DNA of 64,000 nt from Planctomycetota bacterium (GCA_020831805.1 JAFIFX010000007.1:62001-126000), one strand, 5' to 3'; positions 8,947 through 18,647 are shown, counted from the stretch's first letter. Program-made: numbers and translations. The notes: a model not told the origin generated them from the letters alone.

Positions 8947-9819
8947 GTGCACATTCTCACGAAGGTCTTCGTCCTGTTCGCCGCGGTGCTCAGCATCCTC
9001 ATGGCGGCCCTTTCCATCTCGTACACGGTCAACGCTGATCGGATCGTGGCTGATTACCGCAACGCGCTGGCCGCGGCGGATCTGGCCCGGAACGATCGCG
9101 ACGCCTCCAAGAGCATCCAGAGCAATCTGATCGCCGCGAAGGAGGAGGAGTTGTCCGCGTCCCGCGACGAGCTGGCCACCCGCGAGGCGGACATCCGGCG
9201 GCTTGAAGCGGCCAACTCGGAGCTGCGGATCAATCTCCGCTCGGCCGAGTCGGCCCGCGAGTCCATCACGGCCAAGATCGCCGAACTCGGCGTCGCGGTC
9301 GAGACGCAGGCCAAGATCATCGACGAGTACAAGAACGAACTGTCCCGCCTCCGCACCGCGGAGCTGGACTACCGCGACGAGCGGATCGACCTCGAGCGTC
9401 AGATCTCCGATCTGGAGAGCCAGGTCATCGTGTTCGAGCAGGTCAAGCGTGCGCTCGAGGAGCAGCTCGTCGAGGTCCGCAACGCCCTGGCCGACGCGAC
9501 CGCGACCGGCGGCGTGACCGCCACGGCCGGGGCCCCCCGCCAGCCGCAGGAGATCCCCGGCCCGCCCGTCCGCGGGGCGGTTGACCAGGTGATGGTTGAT
9601 GACGCCACGGGGCAGTTGCTGGTCAAGGTCAACCTCGGCTCCAACGATCGGGTCCGCCAGAACTCGCGTCTCTATGTTCACCGCGGAACGACCTACCTCG
9701 GCGAGCTGGTGATCTTCCAGGTCGACCTGAATCACTCGATCGGGCGGGTGGCCTACACGGCGCAGGGTCAGCAGATCCGTGCCAACGATTCCGTTCTCAG
9801 CCGCCTGAGCAGCAACTGA
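8947..9819 (+). CDS. membrane-anchored coiled-coil protein
   Basis: The 290-residue protein has one N-terminal membrane helix (about residues 5-26, LTKVFVLFAAVLSILMAALS). A long charged heptad region to about residue 185, rich in E/R/A/L, indicates a coiled coil. A Pro/Gly linker leads to a small C-terminal domain (205-290) of beta character with VDQVMVDDATGQLLVKVN. The start is GTG at 8947 with GAGGAG upstream. The layout resembles planctomycete cell-envelope proteins of unknown function. A 68-residue membrane protein follows 34 bases downstream and may be its partner. Confidence 0.72.
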   Translation: MHILTKVFVLFAAVLSILMAALSISYTVNADRIVADYRNALAAADLARNDRDASKSIQSNLIAAKEEELSASRDELATREADIRRLEAANSELRINLRSAESARESITAKIAELGVAVETQAKIIDEYKNELSRLRTAELDYRDERIDLERQISDLESQVIVFEQVKRALEEQLVEVRNALADATATGGVTATAGAPRQPQEIPGPPVRGAVDQVMVDDATGQLLVKVNLGSNDRVRQNSRLYVHRGTTYLGELVIFQVDLNHSIGRVAYTAQGQQIRANDSVLSRLSSN

Positions 9820-9853
9820 ACCACGGCCCGAGCCGCCGATCGAGGAGCGGAAC

Positions 9854-10060
9854 ATGAGCAACTTTGGAATGCAGATGCCGGGCGGATCCCGGTCCAGAGG
9901 CCCCTCCCCTGATGTCTACACCGCGCTGATGTGCGTCGGCACCGTGTGCATGCTGGCCGCGGTCGTCATGCTCTACATCGCCGGCACCAAGGTCGCTCCC
10001 GACGGGCAGCCCTGGAACATCCAGGAGAAGGGCGAGAACCAGATCCGCCTGCCGCGCTGA
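9854..10060 (+). CDS. small single-pass membrane protein
   Basis: The 68-residue protein has a polar Gly/Pro N-terminus, one membrane helix (TALMCVGTVCMLAAVVMLYIA, about residues 24-44) and a short charged tail ending IRLPR. GAGGAGCGGAAC stands before the ATG. I do not recognise a family. It lies directly downstream of the coiled-coil membrane protein with the same orientation and good ribosome binding sites on both, so the two are probably one transcription unit. Confidence 0.65.
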   Translation: MSNFGMQMPGGSRSRGPSPDVYTALMCVGTVCMLAAVVMLYIAGTKVAPDGQPWNIQEKGENQIRLPR

Positions 10061-10148
10061 TGCGGTTGGCCGGGGCCGGAAGTCCCGTGGAGGCCCGGAA
10101 ACCGCGGAACAGCGTGTCGAAAACGCCTGTTCCGGTCCCAGGAACGGT

Positions 10149-10176
10149 TGACAGAACCGTGACAGGGCGTACGATT
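10149..10176 (+). promoter_or_regulatory. sigma-70-type promoter for tRNA-Asp
   Basis: A perfect -35 TTGACA (10149-10154) and a -10 TACGAT (10171-10176) are separated by 16 bases. They end 50 bases before the tRNA gene. It is one of the few consensus-like promoters readable by eye in this window. Confidence 0.6.
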
Positions 10177-10225
10177 CAAGCCCGGTCGGCCCGCCGATCC
10201 GGGGTGCCCGCAAGGGCGACAACTT

Positions 10226-10299
<74 letters not shown>

Positions 10300-10310
10300 C
10301 TGCTACAAGG

Positions 10311-10336
10311 AAAGCCCCCGCTCGCCGGGGGCTTTT
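10311..10336 (+). terminator. intrinsic terminator after tRNA-Asp
   Basis: The ten-base stem AAAGCCCCCG (10311-10320) pairs with CGGGGGCTTT (10326-10335) across a five-base loop and runs into TTTT. It closes the tRNA-Asp unit. Confidence 0.85.
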
Positions 10337-10488
10337 CGTTTGGCTGGACAGCACGGACAGTCAACCGCCCACCGCTCGGCTCGACCGGCTGCGCAGGACA
10401 GTCCTGTGGCGGGCCTCGGATAGTGATGATGTCAATACCGCTGGACTGTGGGCACGCGAGTGATCGGCCGTGGAGCGTTGCGCCGCGG

Positions 10489-13266
10489 TCAGGACGCGTT
10501 GAGTGCGGCGACCCGTTCCCGCAGGGCCTGGGTGATGCGATCCCGGGTGTTCTCGGCGTCTGACCGCTCTTCGAGCTGCTCGGGCGAGAGCGCTTCGCCG
10601 AAGACGATCTCCACGCGCCGGGGCTTTGGCAGAAAACCGCCGACCGGCATGGCCTTGTCAGTGCCTTGTATGAAGACCGGGATCACCACGACCTCGCGGT
10701 GATGTTCGAGGAGCATGCCGATCCCCGGGCGAAAATCCTGGAGCTTGCCGTCTTCGGAGCGTTGGCCCTCGGGGAACCAGACAAGATTTCGGTCGCGTTC
10801 GAGGACCGCCGAGCCGAGCGCGATGCTGGAAACCACGGCGCGATCCGGGTCGATCGGGACGGCCTGCGCGAGACGGCTGACCACCCTGTTCAGCGGGTTG
10901 TGGCGTGCGACACCGGTCCAGGCGCCCCAGTGCGTCCTGTCGAGTGTGTCGTCATCGAGCGCCGCCGCGATGATGAATGGGTCCAGGTGGCTGAGGTGAT
11001 TGGGTGCGAACACGATCGTGCGATCGGTCGGGATGTTTTCCAGCCCGCGGGCCCGGAGCCGGAAGTACAGGCGTACGACGGGCCGGGACGACTTGCGAAG
11101 GACGCGGGAGGCGAACCATCGGACGCCGCGGAGCGGTTCGAGCCAGCCCTTCTGCTCCTCGGTGAGCACCGCGTCCGGCTCCTCCACGGGTTTGGAGAGT
11201 TTTTCTCCCCCTTCTTCCGACGCCTGGGCGACGAGTTCGAGCAGCTCACGGATGCTCTCGACCTCGCCGATGGCGTCTTCTTCCAGCACGACGCCGGTGC
11301 GTTCGCCGATCTGCATCGTCAGATTGAGCCACTCCATTGAATCGATGCCGAGATCCAGGCGGGGGTTCGAGTCGGGCGTCAGGCGGCGGTCCTCGTAGCG
11401 CTCGCTGAGCCAGTCCCACACCTTGCCCGGGGCAGACTGACGGACGAGGGCCCGGTGCTCCTCGCTCATCTCGTCGACCGCGATGGGCGTGGACTTTTCG
11501 GGTTCCGGCTTGTCGGGTTGCTCCCCGGCGGAATCATACATTTCTTCCAGTTTGTGCCGTCGCAGCTTGCCGAGCCGGGTGCGCGGCAGAGACTTCTTGG
11601 TGATGCTGAAACCCTCGATCCGCTGGTAGGAGGGCAACTGCTTGGACTGCTCCTCGACGGCCCGGCGCACGCCCTGTTCGGCCGAATCAGCGTCATCCTC
11701 GTCGTTTCCGTCCTGTTTGGGGACGATCAGCGCGACGAGCTTGTTGTCGCGTTGGAGGACGCCGATCTCTCGGATGCGGGGGTGCTCGGCGTAGGTTTCT
11801 TCCACCTGGTCGGGCTGGATGTTCTTGCCGCCCTCGGTGATGATGAGCGTGGAGGCGCGGCCGGACAGGTGCAGATAGCCGTCCTTGTCGAGGTGCCCGA
11901 GGTCGCCGGTGCGGTACCAGCCGTCGGTGAATGCCTTCTCGGTCGCTTCCGGCAGCTCGTGATAGCCCGAGAAGACATTCGGGCCTTTCGCGAGGACTTC
12001 GCCCTCCTCGCCCGGGCCGGCCTCGCCGGGTGCGCGATGCTCTTCGTCCTGATCCGTCTCCTCGTCGCTGTTCGTGCCGGGGATGCCTGCCGGGTCGATC
12101 CTGATTTTCACCCCGTGGATGGGCTTGCCCACGGTGTCGAAGCGTGTATCGCCGGGCTTGAGCATGGTCAGGAGGGGCGAGGTCTCGGTGAGCCCGTACC
12201 CGATGGAGACGCGCCAGCCGAGGCTTTCGAGCTTCCAGGCCAGCTCGGGATCCAGCGGCGAGCCGCCCGAGGCGAGCAGTCGTAGTTTCGGGCCGAACTT
12301 TTGGCGGAATGGTCGCATCAAGATCCCGCCGACCGCGGCAAGGCCCAGGCGCCGATGTGCGAACGCGCTCAGTCTGCTCGCGGCGGTGAAATAGGTCGAT
12401 GCGAAAAACCCCGCGTTCTTCGCCTTCGACTCGAGCCCCTCGTGCATCGCGCGGTAGAACCGCGGGACGCCGATGATGTGCGTGACGCCGGTCTCGTGGA
12501 GGGCCCGGACGAGCTCTGGGCCGGTCCGCGACCGGGGCAGGACGATCGTCGCTCCCAGTGAGAGCGGTGCGAGGATGCCGATGACGAACGGGTAGACATG
12601 GTGGAAGGGCAGGGGGACGAGCATCGGATCACCGTGGTCGATCAGGTTCTCCTCCCTGAGGGCCGCCAGCTGGGCCGCGAAGTTTGCGTGCGTGAGGGGC
12701 ACGCCCTTGGGCGGCCCGGTGGTTCCCGATGTGTAGAACATGGCCGCACGATCGTCCGGGTCGACCTCCGGGCCTTCGGCCGGTTTCTTCGCGAGCAGCC
12801 GCTTCCAGCTCCGATCGTTGTCGTGCCCTTCCTCCCCGTCGGCGTCGAGGAGGTGGATCCGGAGTTGTTGCCCGGAATCGATCTGCTCCAGCCGCTCTCG
12901 TTGCGATCGATCGGTGAAGACATGCCGGATCCCCGCGTCCTTGATGATCCGGTCCAGCGCGTCGTCATCGATCTGGACATCCAGCGGCGTCGCGACACCC
13001 CCCGCGCGCATGATGCCAAGGCACGCGATGACCCATTCGGGGCGGCTTGCCGCGAAGAGAGCGACCGATTCGCCCGGCTCGAGTTTGTCGTCGGGGTCGG
13101 CCAGCAGCCCGGCGGCGAGCCGCCTCGCGTTATCAGCGATCCGTTCGTACGACCAATCATCGATGCTCTGACGGCGCAGATGGCGCACGGCGTGGCGTTC
13201 GCCGTGCTTGCTTGCCATGTCCTCGACCAGATCGGCGATCGTTGCGTAATCAGCCGCGGATGACAT
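10489..13266 (-). CDS. fused acyl-ACP synthetase, acyl carrier domain and PlsC acyltransferase
   Basis: The 925-residue protein joins three modules. Residues 1 to about 560 are an AMP-forming acyl-CoA/ACP synthetase with the P-loop YTSGTTGPPKGVPLTHAN near 172-190 and GYGLTETSPL further on. A carrier-like domain follows with LGIDSMEWLNL near 640, whose Ser could carry phosphopantetheine. The C-terminal third is a 1-acylglycerol-phosphate acyltransferase with the His-x4-Asp motif NHLSHLD near 756 and FPEGQRS near 827. It resembles E. coli Aas but in reverse order, with a carrier inserted. The probable role is recapture of fatty acids and transfer to lysophospholipid at the inner membrane. It is divergent from marC. 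Confidence 0.87.
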   Translation of the reverse strand: MSSAADYATIADLVEDMASKHGERHAVRHLRRQSIDDWSYERIADNARRLAAGLLADPDDKLEPGESVALFAASRPEWVIACLGIMRAGGVATPLDVQIDDDALDRIIKDAGIRHVFTDRSQRERLEQIDSGQQLRIHLLDADGEEGHDNDRSWKRLLAKKPAEGPEVDPDDRAAMFYTSGTTGPPKGVPLTHANFAAQLAALREENLIDHGDPMLVPLPFHHVYPFVIGILAPLSLGATIVLPRSRTGPELVRALHETGVTHIIGVPRFYRAMHEGLESKAKNAGFFASTYFTAASRLSAFAHRRLGLAAVGGILMRPFRQKFGPKLRLLASGGSPLDPELAWKLESLGWRVSIGYGLTETSPLLTMLKPGDTRFDTVGKPIHGVKIRIDPAGIPGTNSDEETDQDEEHRAPGEAGPGEEGEVLAKGPNVFSGYHELPEATEKAFTDGWYRTGDLGHLDKDGYLHLSGRASTLIITEGGKNIQPDQVEETYAEHPRIREIGVLQRDNKLVALIVPKQDGNDEDDADSAEQGVRRAVEEQSKQLPSYQRIEGFSITKKSLPRTRLGKLRRHKLEEMYDSAGEQPDKPEPEKSTPIAVDEMSEEHRALVRQSAPGKVWDWLSERYEDRRLTPDSNPRLDLGIDSMEWLNLTMQIGERTGVVLEEDAIGEVESIRELLELVAQASEEGGEKLSKPVEEPDAVLTEEQKGWLEPLRGVRWFASRVLRKSSRPVVRLYFRLRARGLENIPTDRTIVFAPNHLSHLDPFIIAAALDDDTLDRTHWGAWTGVARHNPLNRVVSRLAQAVPIDPDRAVVSSIALGSAVLERDRNLVWFPEGQRSEDGKLQDFRPGIGMLLEHHREVVVIPVFIQGTDKAMPVGGFLPKPRRVEIVFGEALSPEQLEERSDAENTRDRITQALRERVAALNAS

Positions 13267-13491
13267 GAATTATCGTACGGCGGAGCAGGTGCGGAGATCA
13301 ATGCGCGCCGCACACTGCTTTGCGATGACAATGGCATGCACGCACTCCGGCCGACTGTTCAAGAAATGGACGGTCTGTGTCAAGTATGGAAGAAGAACAA
13401 TGTGCGTACCCGTTACGGATCTGTGTCGTGTTCGGATAGTGTGTAAAGGAACACATCTACTTCCTGCACTCAGACGAGAGGAGAACTCGCG

Positions 13492-14178
13492 ATGATGCAC
13501 TGGTTCAACATCACTCTTGCGACGCTTGTCGCACTGCTCCCGATCGCGAATCCGTTCAGCACGGCCGCCGTGTTTCTGGGGATCACTTCCAATATTTCGG
13601 CATCCAAGCGGAATCGGCAGGCGATCCGGGCGTGCGTGTACATGTTCGTTATTCTGGTGTCCTTCCTGGTCGCCGGCACGCTGATCATGGAGTTTTTCGG
13701 GATTTCGATCCCGGGTCTGCGTATCGCCGGGGGTCTGATGATCACGCTGATCGCGATGAGCATGCTGCGGCCCGCGGATGAACCGCCGGTCGACGAGGAG
13801 GAAGAGCGAGAAGCACGGAAGAAGCCGGATGTCTCATTCACGCCGCTGGCGATGCCGAGCCTGAGCGGGCCGGGCGCGATCGCGGTGACCATCGGTCTGG
13901 CGACCGAGGCGGATCGCCTGCAGGACTTCGCCGCGATCGTGGTCGGTCTGGCCGTGGTCACGCTCATCTGCCTCGCGGCGTTGCTCGCCTCCACGAAGGT
14001 CGTCCGCTTCCTCGGCGTGAACGGGATGAACGCCATGACACGGATTATGGGGTTTCTGCTGCTCTGTGTGGGCATCCAGTTCATCATCAATGGCATCATC
14101 GGCGTCGTCGCCGAGGAGTCGTTCATGGAACGGATCCTGGAGATGTACCACCGGGCATCGGTCTCGGTCGATGCGTAA
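13492..14178 (+). CDS. MarC family integral membrane protein
   Basis: The 228-residue protein has six hydrophobic segments and the MarC/UPF0056 hallmarks: LLPIANPFSTAAVFLGIT near the N-terminus, PGLRIAGGLMI in the middle, PLAMPSLSGPGAIAVTIGLA, and a C-terminal MTRIMGFLLLCVGIQFIINGI. A charged cytoplasmic loop DEEEEREARKK splits the halves. MarC proteins are inner-membrane proteins of uncertain transport role. AGAGGAG precedes the ATG at 13492. The 225 bases between it and the divergent Aas-like gene must hold both promoters. Confidence 0.9.
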   Translation: MMHWFNITLATLVALLPIANPFSTAAVFLGITSNISASKRNRQAIRACVYMFVILVSFLVAGTLIMEFFGISIPGLRIAGGLMITLIAMSMLRPADEPPVDEEEEREARKKPDVSFTPLAMPSLSGPGAIAVTIGLATEADRLQDFAAIVVGLAVVTLICLAALLASTKVVRFLGVNGMNAMTRIMGFLLLCVGIQFIINGIIGVVAEESFMERILEMYHRASVSVDA

Positions 14179-14240
14179 AACGCTCCCGGGAGGTAGCCCG
14201 TGTCGGCCGCGAGCGCAAGGCGGAGTTGTCGCTGGCGACG

Positions 14241-14576
14241 TCAGCCCGGCTCGCTGTCCGGGTGGTTGCGGGCGGAACCGTCGCTGGACAGCGGCCGGAA
14301 CAGCCGGGTATCGAGCACGGGTCCGCCGCACTCAGGGCAGACGCGTGTGCCGGTCTCCGGCTCATAGCCGCAGCGACCGCAGTTGCCGCGGAAGGAACGC
14401 GCGGTTCTCCGTGATGCTGTGCGCTGATGTCGATGGGCCCACCAGAACATGGTGATCACGCCCGCGGCCATCAGCGGCACCGAGAACAGGATGAGAAGTT
14501 GGATCAGCTGGCTGTTCAACGACACACCCTTCCCGAGCGTACGCACTCTACCCGCTGATGAGGCACACGCCATCAA
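14241..14576 (-). CDS. small membrane protein with zinc ribbon
   Basis: The 111-residue reading frame has one membrane helix (LIQLLILFSVPLMAAGVITMF, about 23-43) followed by a basic linker and a four-cysteine zinc ribbon, CGRCGYEP...CPECGGP (about 70-86). The ATG at 14576 overlaps the stop of the upstream gene as ATGA, which favours translational coupling. A GTG at 14525 would remove 17 poorly conserved-looking residues and is the alternative start. No known family beyond the ribbon is evident. The cytoplasmic ribbon could bind nucleic acid or protein. Confidence 0.6.
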   Translation of the reverse strand: MMACASSAGRVRTLGKGVSLNSQLIQLLILFSVPLMAAGVITMFWWAHRHQRTASRRTARSFRGNCGRCGYEPETGTRVCPECGGPVLDTRLFRPLSSDGSARNHPDSEPG

Positions 14577-15418
14577 TCCGGAAGGTCTTGCAGCGCCGGT
14601 GTTCCGCGGATGTCAGCACAGCCGGACATGCCCAGTTCCGATAACACGCTGCGGACCAGAATCAGGTGCTGATCGGATCGGAGCTCGATCGGCTGGCCTC
14701 GGGTGGTCGTTTCCAGGATCATGGACGGGATGTTGAGCACCTCGGATGCGGCGCGGGCCATGCTGCCCGAGACCATCGGCGACTTGAGGACAAACTGCTT
14801 GAGCGGGTCCTCGATGGTGGGGTTCAGGGCGTCGAGCATGATCCTGGCCAGGGCCTTCGTGTCTTCTCGTCGGTCGGCGATGATCGAACTGCCGACGGAC
14901 CGCGGCTCGATCTGGGTAAAGTGAAACCCCTCGTGCAGGTCGAGGAGCAGGTTGGGCCCGATCTCGCAGACCAGCGACCAGAGGGCCGCCGCCAGCTCGC
15001 CCGTCGGCGTTTCCTCGCTGGTCATCGGGAACTGGCGGTTCAGGTCCGATTCGGCCCGCGGGAGGTCGGGCATCCGTCGGGTCCGGGCCTCCAGGGCGGG
15101 CACATTGGCCCGGGGGACCACCACGAGCCGGCCGCGGATCGGGGTCCAGTCAAGGATTCGCTCGGCGGCGTGGGCGCCGGCGGGTTCGTTGCCGTGGATG
15201 CCCCCGATGATGAGGACCGTCGGGCCGTCCACACCGGAGCAGATCTCATACACCGGGGTTGCCCATCGGGTGCCGGCAAGCAGGGTGCGGGGGGATCCCT
15301 CGGTCGCCCTTGCAAGGGTTTCGCATGCGGGGTCGTCCGCCAGAGCGGGACCGGTGAACCCAAGCACGGTGAACGCGATGAGAACGAGATGGAGCGGAAT
15401 CCGTTGCCGATCACCCAT
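14573..15418 (-). CDS. secreted succinylglutamate desuccinylase/aspartoacylase-like zinc hydrolase
   Basis: The 281-residue protein carries a signal peptide ending about ALA-DD at residue 28. The M14-fold zinc site is visible: GGIHGNEPAG with His75 and Glu78, then LNRQFP and the LLDLHEGFHF segment that supplies further metal or substrate contacts. Members remove acyl or carboxypeptidase-type groups from amino acids and peptides; an exported member may act on cell-wall or dietary peptides. It precedes a zinc-ribbon membrane protein with a four-base overlap. The family is clear, the substrate is not. Confidence 0.82.
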   Translation of the reverse strand: MGDRQRIPLHLVLIAFTVLGFTGPALADDPACETLARATEGSPRTLLAGTRWATPVYEICSGVDGPTVLIIGGIHGNEPAGAHAAERILDWTPIRGRLVVVPRANVPALEARTRRMPDLPRAESDLNRQFPMTSEETPTGELAAALWSLVCEIGPNLLLDLHEGFHFTQIEPRSVGSSIIADRREDTKALARIMLDALNPTIEDPLKQFVLKSPMVSGSMARAASEVLNIPSMILETTTRGQPIELRSDQHLILVRSVLSELGMSGCADIRGTPALQDLPD

Positions 15419-15575
15419 GGCTTGTCAGCGTACCTGATTTGTGCTGTGAAGCCAATCGCTTATTCCGGCGTTTCGGCCGGGGCCCACATCCTTGTGGATC
15501 TGGTATCCTGCGATCAGGCGACACCAACGCGATGTGGTGGCCCTTGCGATCCCGGCGTACGAAAGATCCACCTGC

Positions 15576-16622
15576 GTGCAGCGACACGAGCATGAGAACA
15601 AGGTCCGGGCGTTCCTGCTCGGCACGATGGTGGGTGATGCGGTCGGGCTCCCGTTCGAAGGGATGAGCCGCTCGCGCGTTGCGGCGGTCCTTGGAAACAA
15701 GCCGCTGGGACACCGGCTGGTGTTTGGGCGGGGGATGGTCAGCGACGACAGCGAGCACGCGATGCTGACCGTGGCGGCGTGGCGTGCTTCGCGGGGCGAT
15801 CCCGCAGCGTTCTCCGGACGGCTGGCCTCCGAGCTGCGATGGTGGTTCGCGGCGTTGCCCGCCGGCACGGGCATGGGGACCGCCAAGGCCTGCGCCCGTT
15901 TGCTGCTGGGCTTCGGGCCGAGCCGGAGCGGGATCAAGACCGCCGGCAACGGGCCGCTGATGCGGTCGGGGGTCCTGGGCCTGCTGTGCGCGACAGACGC
16001 GCAGCTGGTCGAGGCGGTCCGGATCAGCACGCGGATCACGCACACCGATCCGCGCGCGGAGTGCGCCGCGCTGGCGCTCGCCCTGATGGTCCGGATCGCG
16101 GCGTCCGGTGCGCCGGCGGATCATTTCGCGGATGCATGCGTGGTTGCGTTCGAGGAGTCGATCCCGGAGGGCGAGCCGCTCGGATGTTTTCGGGCCGCGA
16201 TCGAATCCGTCCGGCGGGGAGAAGACACAGCCGCCTTTGCCGACAAGAACGGCTGCTCAGCCGGCGTGACAGGGTTTGCACTGCACACCTTGCCGGCCGT
16301 GCTCCACCTGTGGCTCAGCCACCCGGCAGACCTGGAGGCAGGGGTCGAGCACGCGGTCCGGCTCGGGGGCGACACGGATACGGTCGCCGCCCTGGCCGGC
16401 GGCTTGATCGCCGTCGGTTGCCCCGCACGACGGGTCCCGCGGCCCTGGCGTCGTGGGATCTGGGATCCGCCGGCGTGGCGTCGTTACAAATCTATACTTG
16501 AGCATCGTGCCGTTCCCGGCATGGTGAGATGGCCATCGCAGTTCGTGCGGAACATCTGGTTCCTGTTGGTGGTCCTGATCCATGGTTTTCGCCGGCTTCT
16601 GCCGCCCTACGGCGGCCGTTGA
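15576..16622 (+). CDS. ADP-ribosylglycohydrolase family protein
   Basis: The protein (348 residues from the GTG at 15576) shows the all-helical ADP-ribosylglycohydrolase fold. GTMVGDAVGLPFEGMS lies at the N-terminus, SDDSEHAML supplies the first metal site and LGGDTDTVAALAGGLIA near the end supplies the second. Both acidic clusters are intact, so hydrolysis of ADP-ribose from protein or nucleic acid is plausible. The frame opens at a TTG (15492), but the family normally starts only about ten residues before the first motif, hence the GTG choice. Ribosome binding is weak at either start. It is followed by a short lipoprotein gene. Confidence 0.85.
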   Translation: MQRHEHENKVRAFLLGTMVGDAVGLPFEGMSRSRVAAVLGNKPLGHRLVFGRGMVSDDSEHAMLTVAAWRASRGDPAAFSGRLASELRWWFAALPAGTGMGTAKACARLLLGFGPSRSGIKTAGNGPLMRSGVLGLLCATDAQLVEAVRISTRITHTDPRAECAALALALMVRIAASGAPADHFADACVVAFEESIPEGEPLGCFRAAIESVRRGEDTAAFADKNGCSAGVTGFALHTLPAVLHLWLSHPADLEAGVEHAVRLGGDTDTVAALAGGLIAVGCPARRVPRPWRRGIWDPPAWRRYKSILEHRAVPGMVRWPSQFVRNIWFLLVVLIHGFRRLLPPYGGR

Positions 16623-16650
16623 CACGCAAGTACACTGAAGGAGCAAACCC

Positions 16651-17253
16651 ATGCAGATTCTGGCCATCAAATCCGTCCTTGCCGTGCTGTGCATCCTGTC
16701 GGCCGCCTGTTGCACGACCGGCACTTTTCGCACGGGTGCTCCGATCGCGGACGAGCAGGAGCGTTTCTGGGCGGCCCTGGCGTCGCACTGCGGCCAGGCC
16801 TTCGAGGGGCGGGTGGTTGAAGATACCACCGGCAACCCCGACTTTGCACGCACGCCGCTGGTGATGCATGTGCGAGTGTGCGAATCGGGCCGGCTCCTGA
16901 TCCCGTTTCATGTCGGGACGGACCGGTCGCGGACCTGGGTGATCACCAGGACCGATGACCGTCTGCGGCTCAAGCACGACCACCGGCACGAGGACGGCTC
17001 GGAGGATGAGATCACCCAGTACGGCGGGGACACGAAGGGGCCCGGCACGGACACCAAGCAGGAGTTCCATGCCGACGCCTTCACGGCTTCGCTGATCCCC
17101 GCGGCGGCCACGAATGTGTGGACCGTCGAGATCGATCCGGGCGTGCGATACGCCTACGCGTTGCGACGCGAGGGGACCGACCGGCGGTTCCGGGTCGAGT
17201 TCGATCTGACCCGCCCGGTGGATCCCCCGCCCGCACCGTGGGGGCATGAATGA
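16651..17253 (+). CDS. putative lipoprotein of unknown function
   Basis: The 200-residue protein begins with a lipoprotein-type leader, LAVLCILSAACC, with Cys20 or Cys21 as the probable acylation site. The mature part contains SHCGQAFEGRVVED and VCESGRLLIPFHVGTDRSRTWVIT, a compact mostly beta protein ending in a Pro-rich tail. I recognise the style of conserved secreted proteins but cannot name the family. It ends two bases before the convergent mscS stop, so the two genes share a terminator region. Confidence 0.7.
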   Translation: MQILAIKSVLAVLCILSAACCTTGTFRTGAPIADEQERFWAALASHCGQAFEGRVVEDTTGNPDFARTPLVMHVRVCESGRLLIPFHVGTDRSRTWVITRTDDRLRLKHDHRHEDGSEDEITQYGGDTKGPGTDTKQEFHADAFTASLIPAAATNVWTVEIDPGVRYAYALRREGTDRRFRVEFDLTRPVDPPPAPWGHE

Positions 17254-17254
17254 A

Positions 17255-18235
17255 CTAGCTGGGCCCCGGTTCCGGCACGGCACGCTCTTCCGGACCGCCG
17301 CCACGCGCGAAGCGGGTGGTGGGATACGCGAAGCGGATGTCCGGTTCGCCGGCGAACGCGTCGAGGATCGCCTCCCAGAGCCGCTGGGCGGAGCCGCGCC
17401 GCTGGCGCGGTGGGGTCAGGTACCGGACCGTGAGCTGCACGCCCCATTCCCTGACCGAGGTGTAGACGATGGGCGTCAGCTTCTGGAAGAAGATCATGTG
17501 TTCGGACGCCGCGCTGCGGATCTGACGCTGGGCGTCGTCGCAGTGGGGGTTCATGTGGGTATTGGCGATCTGCGTGAGCAGCTCCTTGGCCCGGCGCCAA
17601 TCGCTCTCGAAGGTCAGCCGGACAACGACCTCGTCCCAGATGTACTCGAAGCCGTGGGTGTAGTTGGCCGTCGCGGACGAGAACACCGAGTTGTTGGGGA
17701 TCAGCAGGATCCGTCCGGTGGATTGGTCCCCATCGATCCACTCGCCGCACTCCATCAAATAGGTCTGGAACATGCGGATGTCGATCACATCACCGCGGGC
17801 GTCGCCGATCTGGATGCGGTCGCCGACCTGGTAGGGGCGGCGTATCAGGATGAACGCCCAGCCTACCAGGCACACGATCGGATCACGCAGGGCGATCGCG
17901 AGCCCGGCCGAGGCGAGCCCGAGGAACACGCCGATGTTCTGGAGTCCGGGCGTCCAGATCCGAGCAACCAGGAGCAGGCAGAGGACGCCGACCAGGTAGT
18001 TGATCGCCCGACCCCATCGGTACTTGGCCTTGGTATCGTCGACATGCTTGCGGATCAGACGCAGGGTGATGAACCGAACCAGCAGCATCAGCAGCAGTGC
18101 GGCGGCTGAATACAGGATCTTGACCACGACCTCGCGGTCGAGCGAACTCCATTCCGAAATCAGCGTGATCGGATCACTCAAGGCGGCTCCCGTCGGCGGC
18201 GGTTCAACGCCGCCGCGAATCGATTGTACAGGCAT
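17255..18235 (-). CDS. small-conductance mechanosensitive channel, MscS family
   Basis: The 326-residue protein has an N-terminal membrane region with three helices ([32 protein letters not shown]; the pore-lining [19 protein letters not shown]). The MscS beta domain follows with [23 protein letters not shown] and LIPNN, and then a cytoplasmic alpha/beta domain. The Ala/Gly-rich pore helix is the family hallmark. It opens under membrane tension to release solutes. ATG at 18235 is used; a TTG near 18184 with GGGAG upstream is an alternative that removes 17 residues. Confidence 0.9.
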   Translation of the reverse strand: MPVQSIRGGVEPPPTGAALSDPITLISEWSSLDREVVVKILYSAAALLLMLLVRFITLRLIRKHVDDTKAKYRWGRAINYLVGVLCLLLVARIWTPGLQNIGVFLGLASAGLAIALRDPIVCLVGWAFILIRRPYQVGDRIQIGDARGDVIDIRMFQTYLMECGEWIDGDQSTGRILLIPNNSVFSSATANYTHGFEYIWDEVVVRLTFESDWRRAKELLTQIANTHMNPHCDDAQRQIRSAASEHMIFFQKLTPIVYTSVREWGVQLTVRYLTPPRQRRGSAQRLWEAILDAFAGEPDIRFAYPTTRFARGGGPEERAVPEPGPS

Positions 18236-18250
18236 CGGCGAATCGCACGC

Positions 18251-18646
18251 GTGCCCTCGAAAGTCCTGCCAGACAAGATTTGCGAATCCTGCGGCCGTCG
18301 GTTCGCCTGGCGGAAAAAGTGGGAGCGGGACTGGGATCGGGTTCGGTACTGTTCGTCCGCGTGCCGTGCGCGGGGGTCGGGCGGCCGCGCGGACCAGTCG
18401 ATGGAAGAGACGATCCTCAGCCTGCTTGAGGCCCGCAGGCGGGGGGCGTCTATTTGCCCGAGCGAGGCGGCAAGGGCTGTCGATCCCGATGGGTGGAAGG
18501 CCTTGATGGAGGAAGCGCGTCGGGCCGGTCGTAGGCTGGCCGCTCGAGGAGCGGTTGAGTTCACCCAGCAGGGCCGGGTGGTGAATGCCTCCGTCGCCCG
18601 GGGCCCGGTCCGCATCCGGCTTACGGGCGGCCCAGGGCAGGGCTGA
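18251..18646 (+). CDS. DUF2256-DUF3253 fusion protein
   Basis: The protein (131 residues from GTG 18251) joins two small domains. The N-terminal half is a DUF2256 zinc ribbon, [14 protein letters not shown] followed by VRYCSSACR, with four cysteines. The C-terminal half, [26 protein letters not shown] onward, is a DUF3253 winged-helix domain. DUF2256 is often found next to deoxyribodipyrimidine photolyase-related genes, and here the next gene, convergent, is exactly such a cryptochrome. A nucleic-acid role in light repair is therefore suggested but not shown. Its 5' end lies just beyond the divergent mscS start. Confidence 0.8.
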   Translation: MPSKVLPDKICESCGRRFAWRKKWERDWDRVRYCSSACRARGSGGRADQSMEETILSLLEARRRGASICPSEAARAVDPDGWKALMEEARRAGRRLAARGAVEFTQQGRVVNASVARGPVRIRLTGGPGQG

Positions 18647-18647
18647 A

